In this document: positions 49,901-60,078 of the stretch, one piece after another
Numbering within the stretch: the first letter of the stretch is position 1
Layout: every line of letters starts with the position of its first letter
NCBI RefSeq assembly: GCF_003073045.1
Contig: NC_037593.1
Span: 3,091,525 to 3,155,524 of the forward strand
From: Pomacea canaliculata
Lineage: Eukaryota > Mollusca > Gastropoda > Architaenioglossa > Ampullariidae
Length of the DNA stretch: 64,000 nt
Direction of reading: 5' to 3'
Position numbers and translations under genes: made by a program
Notes under the pieces: generated by a model
The model's input: only the letters and a program-made list of their open reading frames with translations
What the model was told of the DNA's origin: nothing
Database searches by the model: none

Positions 49901-52281
49901 CAGTTCGGGTCAACTCCAAAGAAAGAAACAACACGGGCGTTCAGTGGACCTTCGCCAGGCAACATGAGGATCTCGACTTTGTGGACGACATCAGCCTGGT
50001 GTCCCACAAGCATCAACATGCATAGACAAAACTCACTCGGCTCTCAGAAGAAGCAGCGATGACTGGCCTGACAACCAACATCAAGAAGATGGAGGCAATA
50101 CTGATCAACAACAATCAAGAAGCTCCACTCCAACTACATGGGGAATGCATTACAGAGTCTGACTGCTTCGCCTACCTTGGCAGTATAGTCAGCAAAGATG
50201 AGGTACAGATGAAGATGTAAGACGCCGAATAAATAAAGCCAGACCTTGCATTCCACGTCCTGCAAACTGTCTGGAACACCAAAGCTTTATCTTTACACAC
50301 CAAGATCTGCATCTTAAACCCAAAGGTAAAGTCAGTCCTTCTAAATAGATTTGAAACATGGCATGTGACAAACACCCTCATCAACAAGATTCAGACAATT
50401 GTCAACAGATGTCTTTGCCACATCCTCAACATCAGATGGCTAGAAAAGATCTCCAATACAAAACTGCCAGCCAAGACATCAAGAAGCAGAAGTGGGTGTG
50501 GATCAGTCACAGCCTGCGAAAGCCGGCCGACAATTTAACCAGACAAGCGCTGGGCGGGATCCCAAAGGGAAGGTGCAGGGTTGGGAGAACCAGACACACA
50601 TGGAGATCAGTCCACAGCGAGAGGGAGGCAAATGGCATGACATGAACCCACTGGAAAGGGACACCCCGAACCAGATTTGATGGCGTGGTTTGTTGCGGCT
50701 CTGTGCTCCACTGAGGGTGTAAAGGAGTAATAATAATAAGAAGAAGAAGAAAAATCTTTAACCTGTGCAGCATGATGGGTCAATATCATGGACTTTCTGA
50801 GGAATCACAAATAAAGCTGTACATTAATTCTTCGCCCCTTCGCGCCTCACCTTTCACGAGTTTTTATAAGAAATCAATGGGAAAAATGATTCGCGGATCT
50901 ACGCTTCTTTGCGGATTTTTTAGCGGAATTCGATCAGTGAAAAAAAAAAAATTTATTAATTTTTAGATGAAAAAAGCCCAAGGTGTATAAAAATATATTA
51001 CTAATATTAATTCTAACAATAAAGAAATATTATAAATAATAAAATTAATATGAATTACAGTAAACAGTACATATATTTACTCTGAAACGAGAATCAGAAT
51101 CGCTTGCCTGAGACGCTACGAGCCTACTTACAATTGTAGACAACACATGATTGGTTGGTTGCTAGAGTGCTGCATTGCATCCCAGCCCCTGACTGGCTAA
51201 GTACAGTGGTGCGTTATGTACTTTTTAGGTCTTTTGTTCTATTACAGGTACTGTATTACTCTACAGTACAGTACATATTATATGTTTGTTCTTTTATTTA
51301 ATGTAAAGGTACAATACATGCACAGAACAGTGTGGGAATTGTTATTAAGGAAATGGAAAAAGTTTATGTAGCGTAAAAGTATGGGGGAGGGTTTATAAAG
51401 CCTTAATATAGTGTATAAATACATAAATAAAGATACTGTTTCTACTTCACGGATTTTCGGTTATGAGGGATTACTGTACATGTTTGTCGCCCAAGAGTTC
51501 CCCAGTCTCAAGCACATGGCGATAGCAATGAAAAACGACTTTACATGATCTCATGGTAGGTATGATAATAAAAATTTTAAATATACCAACTAAATGCCTC
51601 CTGCGACCTCTCCCAAGATACAAAATATTTTGCTTAATTCAAAAACTTATACCATTAGTAGATTTTAACATAATTCCCTGCCAAAGCCACACAAAACGCC
51701 ACATTCTTCTTTATAAATCTAAGACAAATCTAAATCCCACAGATGTTACAGGACAAAATGATTTTACAATCTAGATTGAAGTTGCATTTCTATGATCTTT
51801 CTATTATAATCTTATATTAATATACTGCTGATAATACAACACAATCATACTTAGATTAAACAACCTGCTTGCGAAGGATACATTCGAACTGTTCTTGATA
51901 TGTGGTGCTTTGACAACAAGCATTGTCATCTCCACTTCCCACCTCTTTAGAAGGCTCTTCCACTCCATCATTAATGACGACGGGATCAAAAGTTTTACTG
52001 TCACACTCAGTAATTTCAAGTGCATCATTGGAGATTTCTACTGCATTCTCGGCACTTTCATCCTTCTTAATCTTATCACTCGTGAACCATGTATCGTTGA
52101 CTTCACCACCAAAGTCTTCATCCTCGCTGCTTTCTTCATCTGACTCAGTACCTCGAAAAATAATACGAGATCTATTTTCACAGCCTCCTTCGTCTTTATC
52201 ATAATGAATGAATATGTTCTGGGTATCGCGAACTTTTTCAAACTCGGAAAATAAACTTTCGTCTCCAAAGATATCCGCCAT
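34940..52281 (-). CDS. ZCCHC8: Zinc finger CCHC domain-containing protein 8 (NEXT complex scaffold)
   Basis: Sixteen minus-strand exons: 51865-52281, 49146-49188, 48777-48832, 48067-48095, 46744-46806, 46404-46500, 45963-46043, 45629-45714, 43700-43774, 42747-42872, 42424-42495, 42162-42310, 36849-36914, 36293-36447, 35943-36033 and 34940-35415. Phases agree and the product is 693 aa (human 707). Exons 2-4 are less certain, being placed mainly by phase. Landmarks: an acidic N-terminus; VIFQNN then RARIEQFIISL; GWPLEADDPALCTNWEVPKY; the zinc knuckle CFNCGGDHRLNDC; the PSP domain (LPPYIYRMRLFGYPPGWLIE); YDIQKIIEYPGFTVPVP; and a C-terminal block FEKMRNIFRHIRDKVKGKKK. In the family the C-terminal domain stimulates MTR4 and the N-terminus holds RBM7, targeting nuclear noncoding RNA to the exosome. 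The knuckle has three residues between the second Cys and His, one fewer than the usual four. A 3.7-kb transposon sits in the intron after exon 12. Confidence 0.92.
37578..37700. repeat. Short dispersed repeat in a ZCCHC8 intron
   Basis: 'aataataataatatgtcgat' leads into 'ctcaaagcgct' and 'ttcaaggcgatgg', the usual order of a common short interspersed repeat of molluscs. No coding. Confidence 0.4.
37983..41691 (+). mobile_element. PIF/Harbinger DNA transposon, decayed but with intact ends
   Basis: The ends are 27-bp inverted repeats starting GGCTCCGGTGCATAGGCGGT, matched perfectly at the right end, and flanked by the 3-bp duplication ctg (37980-37982, 41692-41694). Three-base duplications are the PIF/Harbinger rule, although the base choice differs from the usual TWA. 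Inside on the plus strand, 38275-38415 encodes DPSNPFEMYDVDLFHRFRFR, like the N-terminus of HARBI1-type transposases, ending in LLQ at a GT donor. Around 39114-39180 there is ALQFYAT then, in another frame, VVADTFGIDMG. Around 39262-39350 there is KFNCAHSSTSDTIERTNDVL, the late RHxRxVIERxFGxLK motif. The central DDE core is not seen, so it is internally deleted. On the minus strand near 39740-39880 a coiled Lys/Glu-rich segment may be the Myb-like partner protein. It lies in a ZCCHC8 intron. Confidence 0.85.
41891..42060 (+). repeat. Unnamed dispersed repeat, copy 1
   Basis: About 160 bp similar (roughly three quarters identical by eye) to 59371-59530. Shared order: ttcagaagaaa, gcaaaaaaggctggcagt, caacggaaaat, gtacagca, caaaaacaac. 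It ends about 100 bp from a ZCCHC8 exon. No protein family recognised. Confidence 0.55.
44390..44800 (-). mobile_element. LINE fragment, C-terminal part of the reverse-transcriptase ORF
   Basis: The minus strand encodes NLCKSLIVPVLHYGYKTW, TERRIQAFVNKYLQRILYN, then EHKTTDFVRTTVATLVRHQE, the usual segment after the RT thumb in APE-type LINEs. It is a 5'-truncated relic in a ZCCHC8 intron. A related segment is at 62270-62400. Confidence 0.8.
44999..45165 (+). mobile_element. Central part of the tRNA-derived SINE family seen at 5962
   Basis: Carries CTCGGGCATGGTGTTCTTTC and GTGGCATCTGTTTACGGAG in the same order as the full copy. The tRNA head is truncated and the 3' half has diverged. Confidence 0.75.
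49405..50750 (+). mobile_element. LINE copy (APE endonuclease plus reverse-transcriptase remnant)
   Basis: It begins with a SINE-like leader (49405-49545). Next come AKAKTRIETWNIRTLMRE, the start of an apurinic-endonuclease domain, and, after a large internal loss near 49800, RT palm sequence FVDDISLVSH (the YxDD box). Then LTTNIKKMEAILINNN, CFAYLGSIVSKD, VKSVLLNRFETW and NRCLCHILNIRWLEKISN follow. The 3' end has a GAAGAA microsatellite tail near 50740. Several frameshifts and stops make it dead. The clade is not assigned beyond APE-type. It lies in ZCCHC8 intron 1. Confidence 0.85.
50818..51480. mobile_element. Tigger/pogo-like non-autonomous element
   Basis: The right end (GGTTATGAGGGATTACTGTA) is a typical pogo/Tigger terminal repeat. 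The left end tacattaattcttcgc matches it only partly. The inside carries attcgcggat and cttctttgcggattttt, usual in this family. No transposase is present. Confidence 0.5.
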
Positions 52282-52496
52282 GATTGCCTAGGAACTTCCG
52301 GCAACTTTTGACAACCCAAATAATAGCCTCACACTTACTGTTAAAAACTTCTTTTTGTTATTATGTAAACAGAATGATACTTTGAATTTACACTGCTCAG
52401 TAATTTTTATAAATTATAAATTTTATATATTCAGAGAACGTTTGAGAAACCTAAAGATAATTTTGAATAATAGAAACGCGACAAAGCATAAACAAT
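52282..52496. promoter_or_regulatory. Divergent promoter between ZCCHC8 and the unrecognised gene
   Basis: Only 215 bp separate the ZCCHC8 ATG (minus) and the next gene's ATG (plus). The stretch is AT-rich with no clear TATA at either side. It must contain both start regions unless further 5' exons exist. Confidence 0.55.
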
Positions 52497-55320
52497 ATGG
52501 CTGCGAAAAGGAAAGCAGACGATGTTAACTTGAAAGGGTCTTCGCGCAACTGTACCGAACCTTTCCGTTTGCCATCGATTGTGATAGATGGTCGACATGT
52601 ACGATTTATTATGATGGGAGAAAACAGCTTGTTTTATATATCAGAGAATCTTTTACAGGCATGTGCGGTTTGCTTTACAAAGTGTATGAGAATCACAACA
52701 AATTATGACGGATGCACACACAACTGTTATCATGATTCCAAATTAACACTATTAATTACAAGCAAATACAAAAGTATCTTTGCATCATATTTCAAGTTTT
52801 CGTATTCTTCAGTGTACTTTAAGCTGCAGATTGCTACATTCATTATTTTGTAACATGATTCGTTTGTGGTACGGTGACACGTTTTTATTTCTTACCAGAA
52901 TTGTCAGCAGCCATTGTTCTTGGGTACGGATGTCCTTGCAGGTATAAAACAGGATACCAAAAACCACACCCGCATCCATGCCCGATTTGCCACACAGGGT
53001 CTTGCAACAAAACTTGTATTCACAGGTACAATCGATTATATAATGAAGTGCTATATATGATAGCACCCGATAATATAGTGACATGGAAAATATATCAGTT
53101 AATGGTAGTTTTTGACATTTCAGTACCACTCAACATTCCTGACACTGTACGGCAGCTTTTTTTAAAACAATGTTCTTGCATTAAAATCCATTTTTCTTTC
53201 TAAAGTCTTCACATTTTTTAGCAAAGTGGAGTATCATTTTGTTCAGTTATACATTTTTAGTGTTAAGTTTTAGCATAACTGAATTTGCAAGAAAAAACAA
53301 TATCATTTACATCTGGGCTTATGTATTATGGCTTATTTATTTTCATCATTGTTACTTTCTGAATTAGGAGACAATCTAAGACAATACTTCTTTTCAACAT
53401 TGCAGCATTGGGCTTTTGTTACCTTTTATTGAATTTATATTTTTTTTAAGATGTACGGATTGAGGGAATCAACAACAGTGGGACAGTATGGTTCTACAGC
53501 ATTCAGGGCATGTTTCAGGCAGTGTTTGAGTATCATGCAGTCAGCGTGCAGCGTCACTGCTTACAACACCTTACAGTGAGATTTGTATTTCAGAAACTTG
53601 TATTTGTGACTCACAAATAACACTATGGGATGGGCTCTGTGAAGTTTTTTCTTTTTTTTTTTGATGAAGTTAATTCACAATTTTCAAATGTTGAATGGTT
53701 TTCAGGGAAATTTAAATGTCATTATGTCAGTCCTGTTACTCAAATTGGTACCACAACCACAAAACTGCTCAAATTTTGAACGTTTTTGTGCTGTTATAAG
53801 GAAACAAGGTTTGAAAGTGTGTTTTGCACTTCGGCATTTCATATACCCTTTGGCATCAGGCTAGGGGAGGTCAGCGATGCTACTGAGTTAATTTCAGCAT
53901 TTTTATGCTTTATACTTCTGCTTATGAAGGATAATTTCGTAAATCTGCCATTGCATATGGTGATTTTATGATGTTCCCAATATGCAATTGAAATCACTTT
54001 TGTGATTTTACTCACACTTTAAAAATGGGGTTAAGATAGAGAGGTCATTGAAGAGTAACAGCTGCAAAAAAGGCCTAGCATCTGTTATGAAATTATCAGA
54101 ACATTTTTATAATGTATTGTTTTGTCATGTGTTTTATATACTCAGAGCTATAATTGTGAGAAAAATTTTGCTAAACTTTGTTTCCTTTCCTTAAATATTT
54201 ACACATCCTAATTGTAATAATTTGATTTTCATTTGAAAGCTGCAAACAAGTGCTTTGTAATTGTGGAATACCATATGTACATGAATGTGTAGTTGTTGAT
54301 GGATTGATAGATTATTTTATTGCCATTATGAAAACAATGACTATTTGTTTTCCACAGGATGTATGGCTGAAAACTAGTTCAGGTGACCTCTTGGCAGAAA
54401 TGTACAATATTTCTCCAACAAACTTGATACTGTCTATGGGCCTTGACTGCCCCCTGGGCTCAAGAACTCCATTGTGTGGACTATCTCAAATGAAGTCTGA
54501 AAACAAACATTACAGTGAGATGCCAGAAAGAGAAGAAGTGTTAGGAAAAAGTGGAAAACGGATGTGTGATTTAATTTCACTATGGATAGAAGATGCCAGC
54601 AGACTAAGGGAGGGCATTTCAACCAATGAAGAGAAGATGGATTATCAAAAGGAAATACCCAAAACATCAGGCCTTCGGAAGTCTAAAGTGGATAAAACCA
54701 AGGAAGACACAAATGAAGGAAGATTTAGTGAAGGATCTGTTACCGATGAAATAAAAAAGATCAGTTTTACTACTCTTGTGTTAGATTTTCTCCATAATGC
54801 TCTGAAAATTCTTCAAATTCCTAAAGACATGTCCTTTATGTCACAGCTCATGCAGCTGTTGACTTCTGCCTTGGACAACAGTTTGGCATCAGATCATGCA
54901 TCAGGGGACAGTTTTGGACTTGGTCCAGTTCACACAGCTGTGCTCACAAGCATCAGCAAGTGGCTTGGTGACGAATTTCACCATCTGGAAGCAGCCATAT
55001 CGAGCAAGGTGACCTCTTTTAAACAACGAAACATTAATTCCATTGACAATCTTCCCCCAGCAGAGCAAGTTGTAAATGAAATTTTCCCGTCATGTATGAT
55101 TCAGTTGGTTAGCACTTGGATTGGGCTTACAGAACTTCAGTCAGCTGACTCTTTACAGATGGACCATAATTATGGCCACAAAAGAAGCATGGGAGAGCGA
55201 CCTACAGGTCTAAACAGGAACCTGTACCCAGTAATCCAGCACATTCTTGAGTTAACCAACAATTCTTTAGTCAGTGGTGTTGCCCATGTAGTGTATTGTC
55301 AACTGCGTCATGCATCGTGA
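52497..55320 (+). CDS. Unrecognised conserved-looking protein, about 430 aa
   Basis: Four plus-strand exons fit in phase: 52497-52658 (or 52667), 52899-52941, 53451-53575 and 54358-55320. Exon 1 ends either at CAG with a GC donor (GCATGT) or nine bases later at a GT donor; both keep the frame (430 or 433 aa). The N-terminal 160 residues look like a compact alpha/beta domain (FRLPSIVIDGRHVRFIMMG, then PLFLGTDVLADVRIEGIN, then VWFYSIQGMFQAVFEYHAV). A charged Lys/Glu-rich linker follows near residues 190-250, then a mostly helical C-terminus (FTTLVLDFLHNALKILQIP; NLYPVIQHILELTNNSLVSG). No signal peptide or membrane segment is seen. I do not recognise the family. The last exon holds three quarters of the protein. 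Good splice sites, phase continuity and the shared promoter with ZCCHC8 argue that it is real. Confidence 0.75.
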
Positions 55321-55404
55321 CACTGACTATTATCACTTCTATCTTTTCCTAATCTCCTCCAGAAAAAATATATCAGAATAACAATTACAAACGATTAAAA
55401 TCAA

Positions 55405-55595
55405 CAAACATGGACTCCAGAGGGCCGAAGAAAACGAGGCTGCCCAAAGGAAACTTGGAGAAGAACAATGGAAAGGGAGATGAAAGGAAAGGGCTGGATA
55501 TGGGGTCACCTGGAGCGGGTTTCAGCTGATCGACATCGGTGGCAAACTCTGGTTGAGGCCTTATGTGCAACCTGATGCACGAAGAGGAATAGATA
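55405..55595 (+). mobile_element. LINE 3' terminal fragment
   Basis: The plus strand encodes GRRKRGCPKETWRRTMEREM, then GWIWGHLERVSADRHRWQTL and VEALCAT, the conserved C-terminus of a LINE ORF common in marine invertebrates. It is 5'-truncated. Confidence 0.85.
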
Positions 55596-56754
55596 GAAAA
55601 TCAACAAACAGATCTGGGTTTTTTTTTAAATCTATATGAAAGAAGTACATACATAGTTTTATAAATTGTTATTATTGCAGAAGACTTTTGTAAGTTTTGT
55701 ATATTTGCAGATAATTTTTTTAAATGAACTGTTTGAGCACGTCAGATAATGCCCTTTTATGCTTTTGTTTTTATTATAATTTATATACAACTTTACCTCA
55801 GAAAGAGTCAAATATGGTTTTAGTATCCTGGAGATTCTTCTGAATGTACCCTCTTTTTTTTCTTTTTGACCCAACTGAACATTTCATAGCTAATTTTGAT
55901 GGTTTTCATCACAAGCAGACACGATTTAGAGCATGATGCTGAAAGCTGGTTACAGTCATTTCAATTATTATAAAATAGCACATGCACACACACACACACA
56001 CTCTCACCATGACAATGATAGCAAGACCTGACGGAGATTCATTGTAGGTCCACATGTGGACCATAAACTTACAAAAACATTTCAAAAGAAAGTGAAAAAA
56101 ATAATATTGCCTTGGTGCAGTTTGCACAGTAACATATAAACTGTATAGTATAGTGGGTAATCATTTTAACACTTTTTGTACATATTTTCAGACCCTACTT
56201 CCACAAGAAAAGAGAGAGCATGTGCACACAAATTATGCAAATCTGTGTATGTGTGTGTTCATGTGTGCAATGGTAGCAGACAAAACTTTGTGATCTCTAA
56301 GGGATCTCTACCAACTGTGATGTTTGCACCTGTCTGATCTCCGAATTCCCAGCCGTGCTTTTATTTGTTGGCTTGCTTGAATTTATTTTCTTTTCATGTA
56401 TAAATAAAGGCCACTGTGTCCTGAGAATGGAACAGATTGTGGCTGATTTTCTCTATGTCACAACTTGCTTTTGGCTCTGACTCAGTCATACCTGAAATTA
56501 ATGGCCTCAAAGATAAGCCAAGATTGTGTCTTGATGAGAGGTGCCCATAGCAGCTGTCTACATGTAATGTCTGAAACATGAAAGTTAAATGTCTGAAAAA
56601 GTTCTTTTTTAAATAATTTCTGTGTTGAGCTTAGTAGAAAAAAAATTTCCTGAATTTTGAGTAAAGAATCCTGAATCTTCCCACAAAATGACCATCCAAA
56701 GACTCAATGTGAACACCCTATGCTGACAGAGCTACAGTAAATGAGAGAATGGGG

Positions 56755-56930
56755 TTTCCTAGAGGAGCATAGGGGCGCAAGAATATCTCGCCAGACCCGG
56801 TTATGGGCAGCCCCCACTCAGTTGGGCCCATGTGGTTCCGATGTCCTTTGCCTCACTTTTACTGTTCTTTTCTAAGTCTGCTTTGGTCCCTCAGCTCTCC
56901 TCTTCCCCCGAGGATTCCAGTCAAGAGAGA
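56755..56930 (-). mobile_element. LINE 3' terminal fragment, minus strand
   Basis: On the minus strand it matches the copy at 24946-25090 (GTGAGGCAAAGGACAT, ACCACATGGGCCCAACTGA) and ends in WRDILAPLCSS-like coding. A separate plus-strand tail, gcggccctatgctccactgg, lies at 57035-57085. Confidence 0.65.
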
Positions 56931-57275
56931 ATGGGGACCATTTGTTAAAAAGGCATACTTTTCAACATTTCTGATGCCATGGTCTAGCTTGACATCTCTT
57001 AATTCTTATAAATATGGTGGATTATGTAGGCTTATTGCGGCCCTATGCTCCACTGGGGGCGAATAGGAGCAAGAAGAAGATGGTATAGGCTTATATAGGG
57101 AAACCATCTGGAAGCTGATGTAGCCTTATAGGCTCGAGAGATGGAAAGGGTCACACAAGGGCGAGGTGAAAAGCTGCTTGATTTCCCCATCCGCGTGATC
57201 ACACCCAACGACAGAGGAGTCAAGTATGGGAAGCCTAGCACGAAGACAGCAAAATAATCGCCGACACGCGACATA

Positions 57276-57365
57276 GGGGATAAAACTACCCAGCCGGTTG
57301 TGGTTCTCCATATTGTTCCCCAAGTTGAGGGGATAAAAGTTACCCAACCAGTTGTGGTTCTCCGT
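57276..57365. repeat. 53-bp tandem duplication, GC-rich
   Basis: ggggataaaactacccagcc and ggggataaaagttacccaac each lead to gttgtggttctcc, 53 bases apart. Confidence 0.75.
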
Positions 57366-57876
57366 GTGTGTCTTGTCCTTTGAGCTGCAGCGAGCAGAAG
57401 AACAAAGAAAGTCGCCGCCTTTTTCGCCTCGACCACCCTCTTCGTTATACTCTGAATCACGACCGCACAAAACCGAAACCGACGTGTGCGTAAACATGAA
57501 ATAACTGGCATTGATCGACGGACCCCCGCGAAAAAGCAGGCCAAAGGGGTAGAAGAGAGGTTCGGGCTGGTGCACAGTCCCACCAGGTCCTTCAGCAAGC
57601 TGTACCCACTGTCGCATTCTGACTGTGTAGTCTTACTCTTATCCTTATCCAAAGAGAACGCGTTTAACAGAACGAGAAATTGTCTCCAGGTGCGCTTCGT
57701 CCCTTACCACCTGCACCCATCTGTCTTCAGCCCAGTGGTGGAAAGCATCACAGAGTTCACCGAACAAGGCAGGCAGTTGAGACAGCGAGTATGAGAGTTG
57801 ACAGCAACGCCAGGCTTCTTCATGTCGCCGACATGAGACGAGGTAAACAATCAACAAGCCAGACAAAGCTCACTAG

Positions 57877-58879
57877 TGTAGCCGGACTAACCACATCCAT
57901 CGCTAAGTCCTTTCTTCGTTGGTGTTCTAGGGAAGAGGACGGAAGTTCCCAAGGAGAATTTTCCGCTCAAAATTCTAGCTTTCGTTCGTCTGGTGCGTTG
58001 TCTATAGTCTATACCTCGCGTTGTGTATATTTTATTTCCTTCTTTCAATACACACCCGCACTCAGCCGATCTTTCCCAGACAAAAGTGTTCTTTTCTTCG
58101 GTGCGTCAACTCCACGGATCTTCACTTGTGTTCTTTCGTTCGGCCTGACACGCTCACACAGGTAAAAAAGTTTAAAGACACAATATAGTTATTTACATAT
58201 ACAACTAGTAGTTGTACAGTGCGTACAGTACGCATTAAAAGTTCGTCAATGGGGTCCCCTTAAAATTTGGGCGAAGAACAGGGACCCCAAAGAATTTAGC
58301 CTTAGCAGAAGCCCTGCCAACTACTATATCTATTCTAACCTGCCTACCTTTAGTCTAGTAAAACCTAGCACCCAACTCCCTTGGGTGGGGAAAGAGGGGG
58401 TTGAGTGACGCGAGCCGTTTTCCACCGAAACCACAGCACCTTAAGCGGCAAGGTGCCTTTCTGTAAACAGGTGCAAACACTTCAAATTCTGCCTGCTGTT
58501 TATACTGGACAGTTTGGGTGCCACTGTTGTCCTCCGTGTCGCGCTGCGCCACTCTCGTGACCAGTGATAGGGTGGAAGGGGATGCGGGGTGGATATAACA
58601 AGCACTGTCAGCGATACACCCTGCCCTAAGGTGACCAGACGTTTCGGGGGCGAAAGCGGGACACGTGCCGATGATGGTGTCGTCACCGTCAAAGAACGCC
58701 GAAAAAAGTGATTTTTAAAGACAACCGGGACATTTGATGGACTTGCTAGAAAGCCAGAAAGCGGGACATTGGGCGTCCCGCCCGATGAGCAGGCGGGACA
58801 CGAGGTCAAAAGCGGGACTGTCCCGCCTAAAGCGGGACGTCTGGTCACCTTACCCTGCCCTAAACAAGCTCCCGCTACA
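57877..58879 (-). mobile_element. Second solo LTR, broken open by a MITE
   Basis: On the minus strand it starts TGTAGCGGGAGC and ends CCGGCTACA, and is colinear with the LTR at 19972-20854. Shared blocks include GCATCCCCTTCCACCC, CACCCAAACTGTCCAGTATA and GGAAAATTCTCCTTGGGAAC. Without the inserted MITE and its duplicated target it is about 770 bp. It has no flanking duplication I can see and no adjoining coding region. The two copies are well diverged, so the family is old here. Confidence 0.68.
58627..58852. mobile_element. hAT-type MITE nested in the solo LTR
   Basis: Perfect 16-bp inverted ends, TAAGGTGACCAGACGT and its complement, are flanked by the 8-bp duplication ccctgccc (58619-58626 and 58853-58860). 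The inside has repeated GCGGGAC/GTCCCGC motifs. No coding. Similar ends are known from hAT elements of many animals. Confidence 0.9.
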
Positions 58880-60078
58880 CCAACAAGGCAGGGTGGGATG
58901 ATGGGTAAATTATTCAATTTGTATGCTTGTTTGTTAGTCAATTCTGACCAATGTGGAGGGGTCAGGTGGAGCTGAGGTATCAAGTGTGATCTCCATATAG
59001 TTTTGTCATCAGGTACAGAACGAAGAAACGCTTCGAGGGCTTCATCTCATGGGGTACATATACTGAGAGCTCACATAGAGCCAAGGTCTTTATAGCCTCT
59101 TGTCACTCATCTATAAAGTTTACGAGCTTTAACCAGTTTAACAAGTCGTCTGCCCAGGGTCCGTGCCTGCTGTCAACGGCCCTAGGTTCCCATCCACATC
59201 TGGCAAAGACATTAATTGTGTCGTCAGTATAGCAACACAAAATACATCGATAGACATTCGGGTCAACCGAGCAGAAATCGCCAGGAGACTGCTAATATTG
59301 ATACAATCACAAAGCAGAGGAAAACTGCATGCAAATTTTTAGGACTGACTTTGTCAGTGAGATCTTCAAGGTCTTCAGAAGAAACTGTTGTGCAGAAAAG
59401 ACCGGCAGTTGACGGAAAATGGAAAATCGCAGATGAAAACACAAGTCAAACAATGCTGTACAGCAGCGACGCAACAAAAAAGCTAGGGCATACAATGTAC
59501 CAAAAACACAACAAACTAATAAATATGCCATGTATATTTAGAACTGATACGATATCTACACCTGGCAACCTGCTGCCTTTTCCTAATACATTGCTTACAC
59601 AGGTATGATTCGGGATAGTCGTAACCTCATACACTTTTGGTCAAACAGTGGTGTGTATAGAAGTATAGTTATTCCTCAGCTACCTTACTACTGTATCTGT
59701 AATATATATATGTGCATTACAGTAGCTGAAATATTTCATGAAATAAGTTAAATGTTTCACAATAAATAGTGAAGATCACTCTATGTTGTCCTCTTATAAA
59801 TGCACACACACAGAGATCACAAATAAATTCTTTCGGAACAGTTGAAGACCCACACATACACTGACCCCTTCTTAAGGTTTCTGTGGTATTAGAATGCTTA
59901 TCTCTTATAGATGTGTTTTAATTGTACCAAGGTCTCCTAAATGTCCAGATAGCTTTTTTCAGACTTCAATATAAAAAGGTTGGTATCTGATTAACTTTGG
60001 CTATCTCTTGATTGAAGATGCTTGATGATTACTGTGCATGGAAGAAGGTTAATTTTACAGCGCATTAAAGGGCCAAAC
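58880..60078. other. Intergenic region before the beta-helix gene
   Basis: No exon is supported. It includes the dispersed repeat at 59371-59530 and a 'tttatagcctcttgtcact' segment also seen near 16057 in another part of the window. Confidence 0.4.
59371..59530 (+). repeat. Unnamed dispersed repeat, copy 2
   Basis: Similar to 41891-42060 over about 160 bp. It forms part of an open frame without an ATG, so it may derive from a coding or transposon sequence that I do not recognise. Confidence 0.55.

Larger units (their letters stand above)
55321..57876. other. Intergenic repeat-rich region
   Basis: Holds LINE 3' ends (55405-55595, 56755-56930, 57035-57085), a possible polyadenylation AATAAA for the upstream gene at 56403-56408, and a GC-rich stretch at 57100-57876. 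That stretch has a 53-bp tandem duplication (57276-57365) and several overlapping open frames that match no family I know. Confidence 0.45.

Noticed and set aside
57032-57652. Overlapping 206-aa and 163-aa minus-strand open frames
   Set aside because: They cross a LINE tail and a tandem duplication, occupy different frames over the same DNA, and show no family motif or splice support.
58441-58983. A 180-aa minus-strand open frame
   Set aside because: It spans the LTR and the inserted MITE, so it is a chance frame through non-coding repeats.
59216-59608. A 130-aa plus-strand open frame ending at a donor-like site
   Set aside because: It has no ATG at its start and contains the dispersed repeat. 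It is kept only as a repeat.
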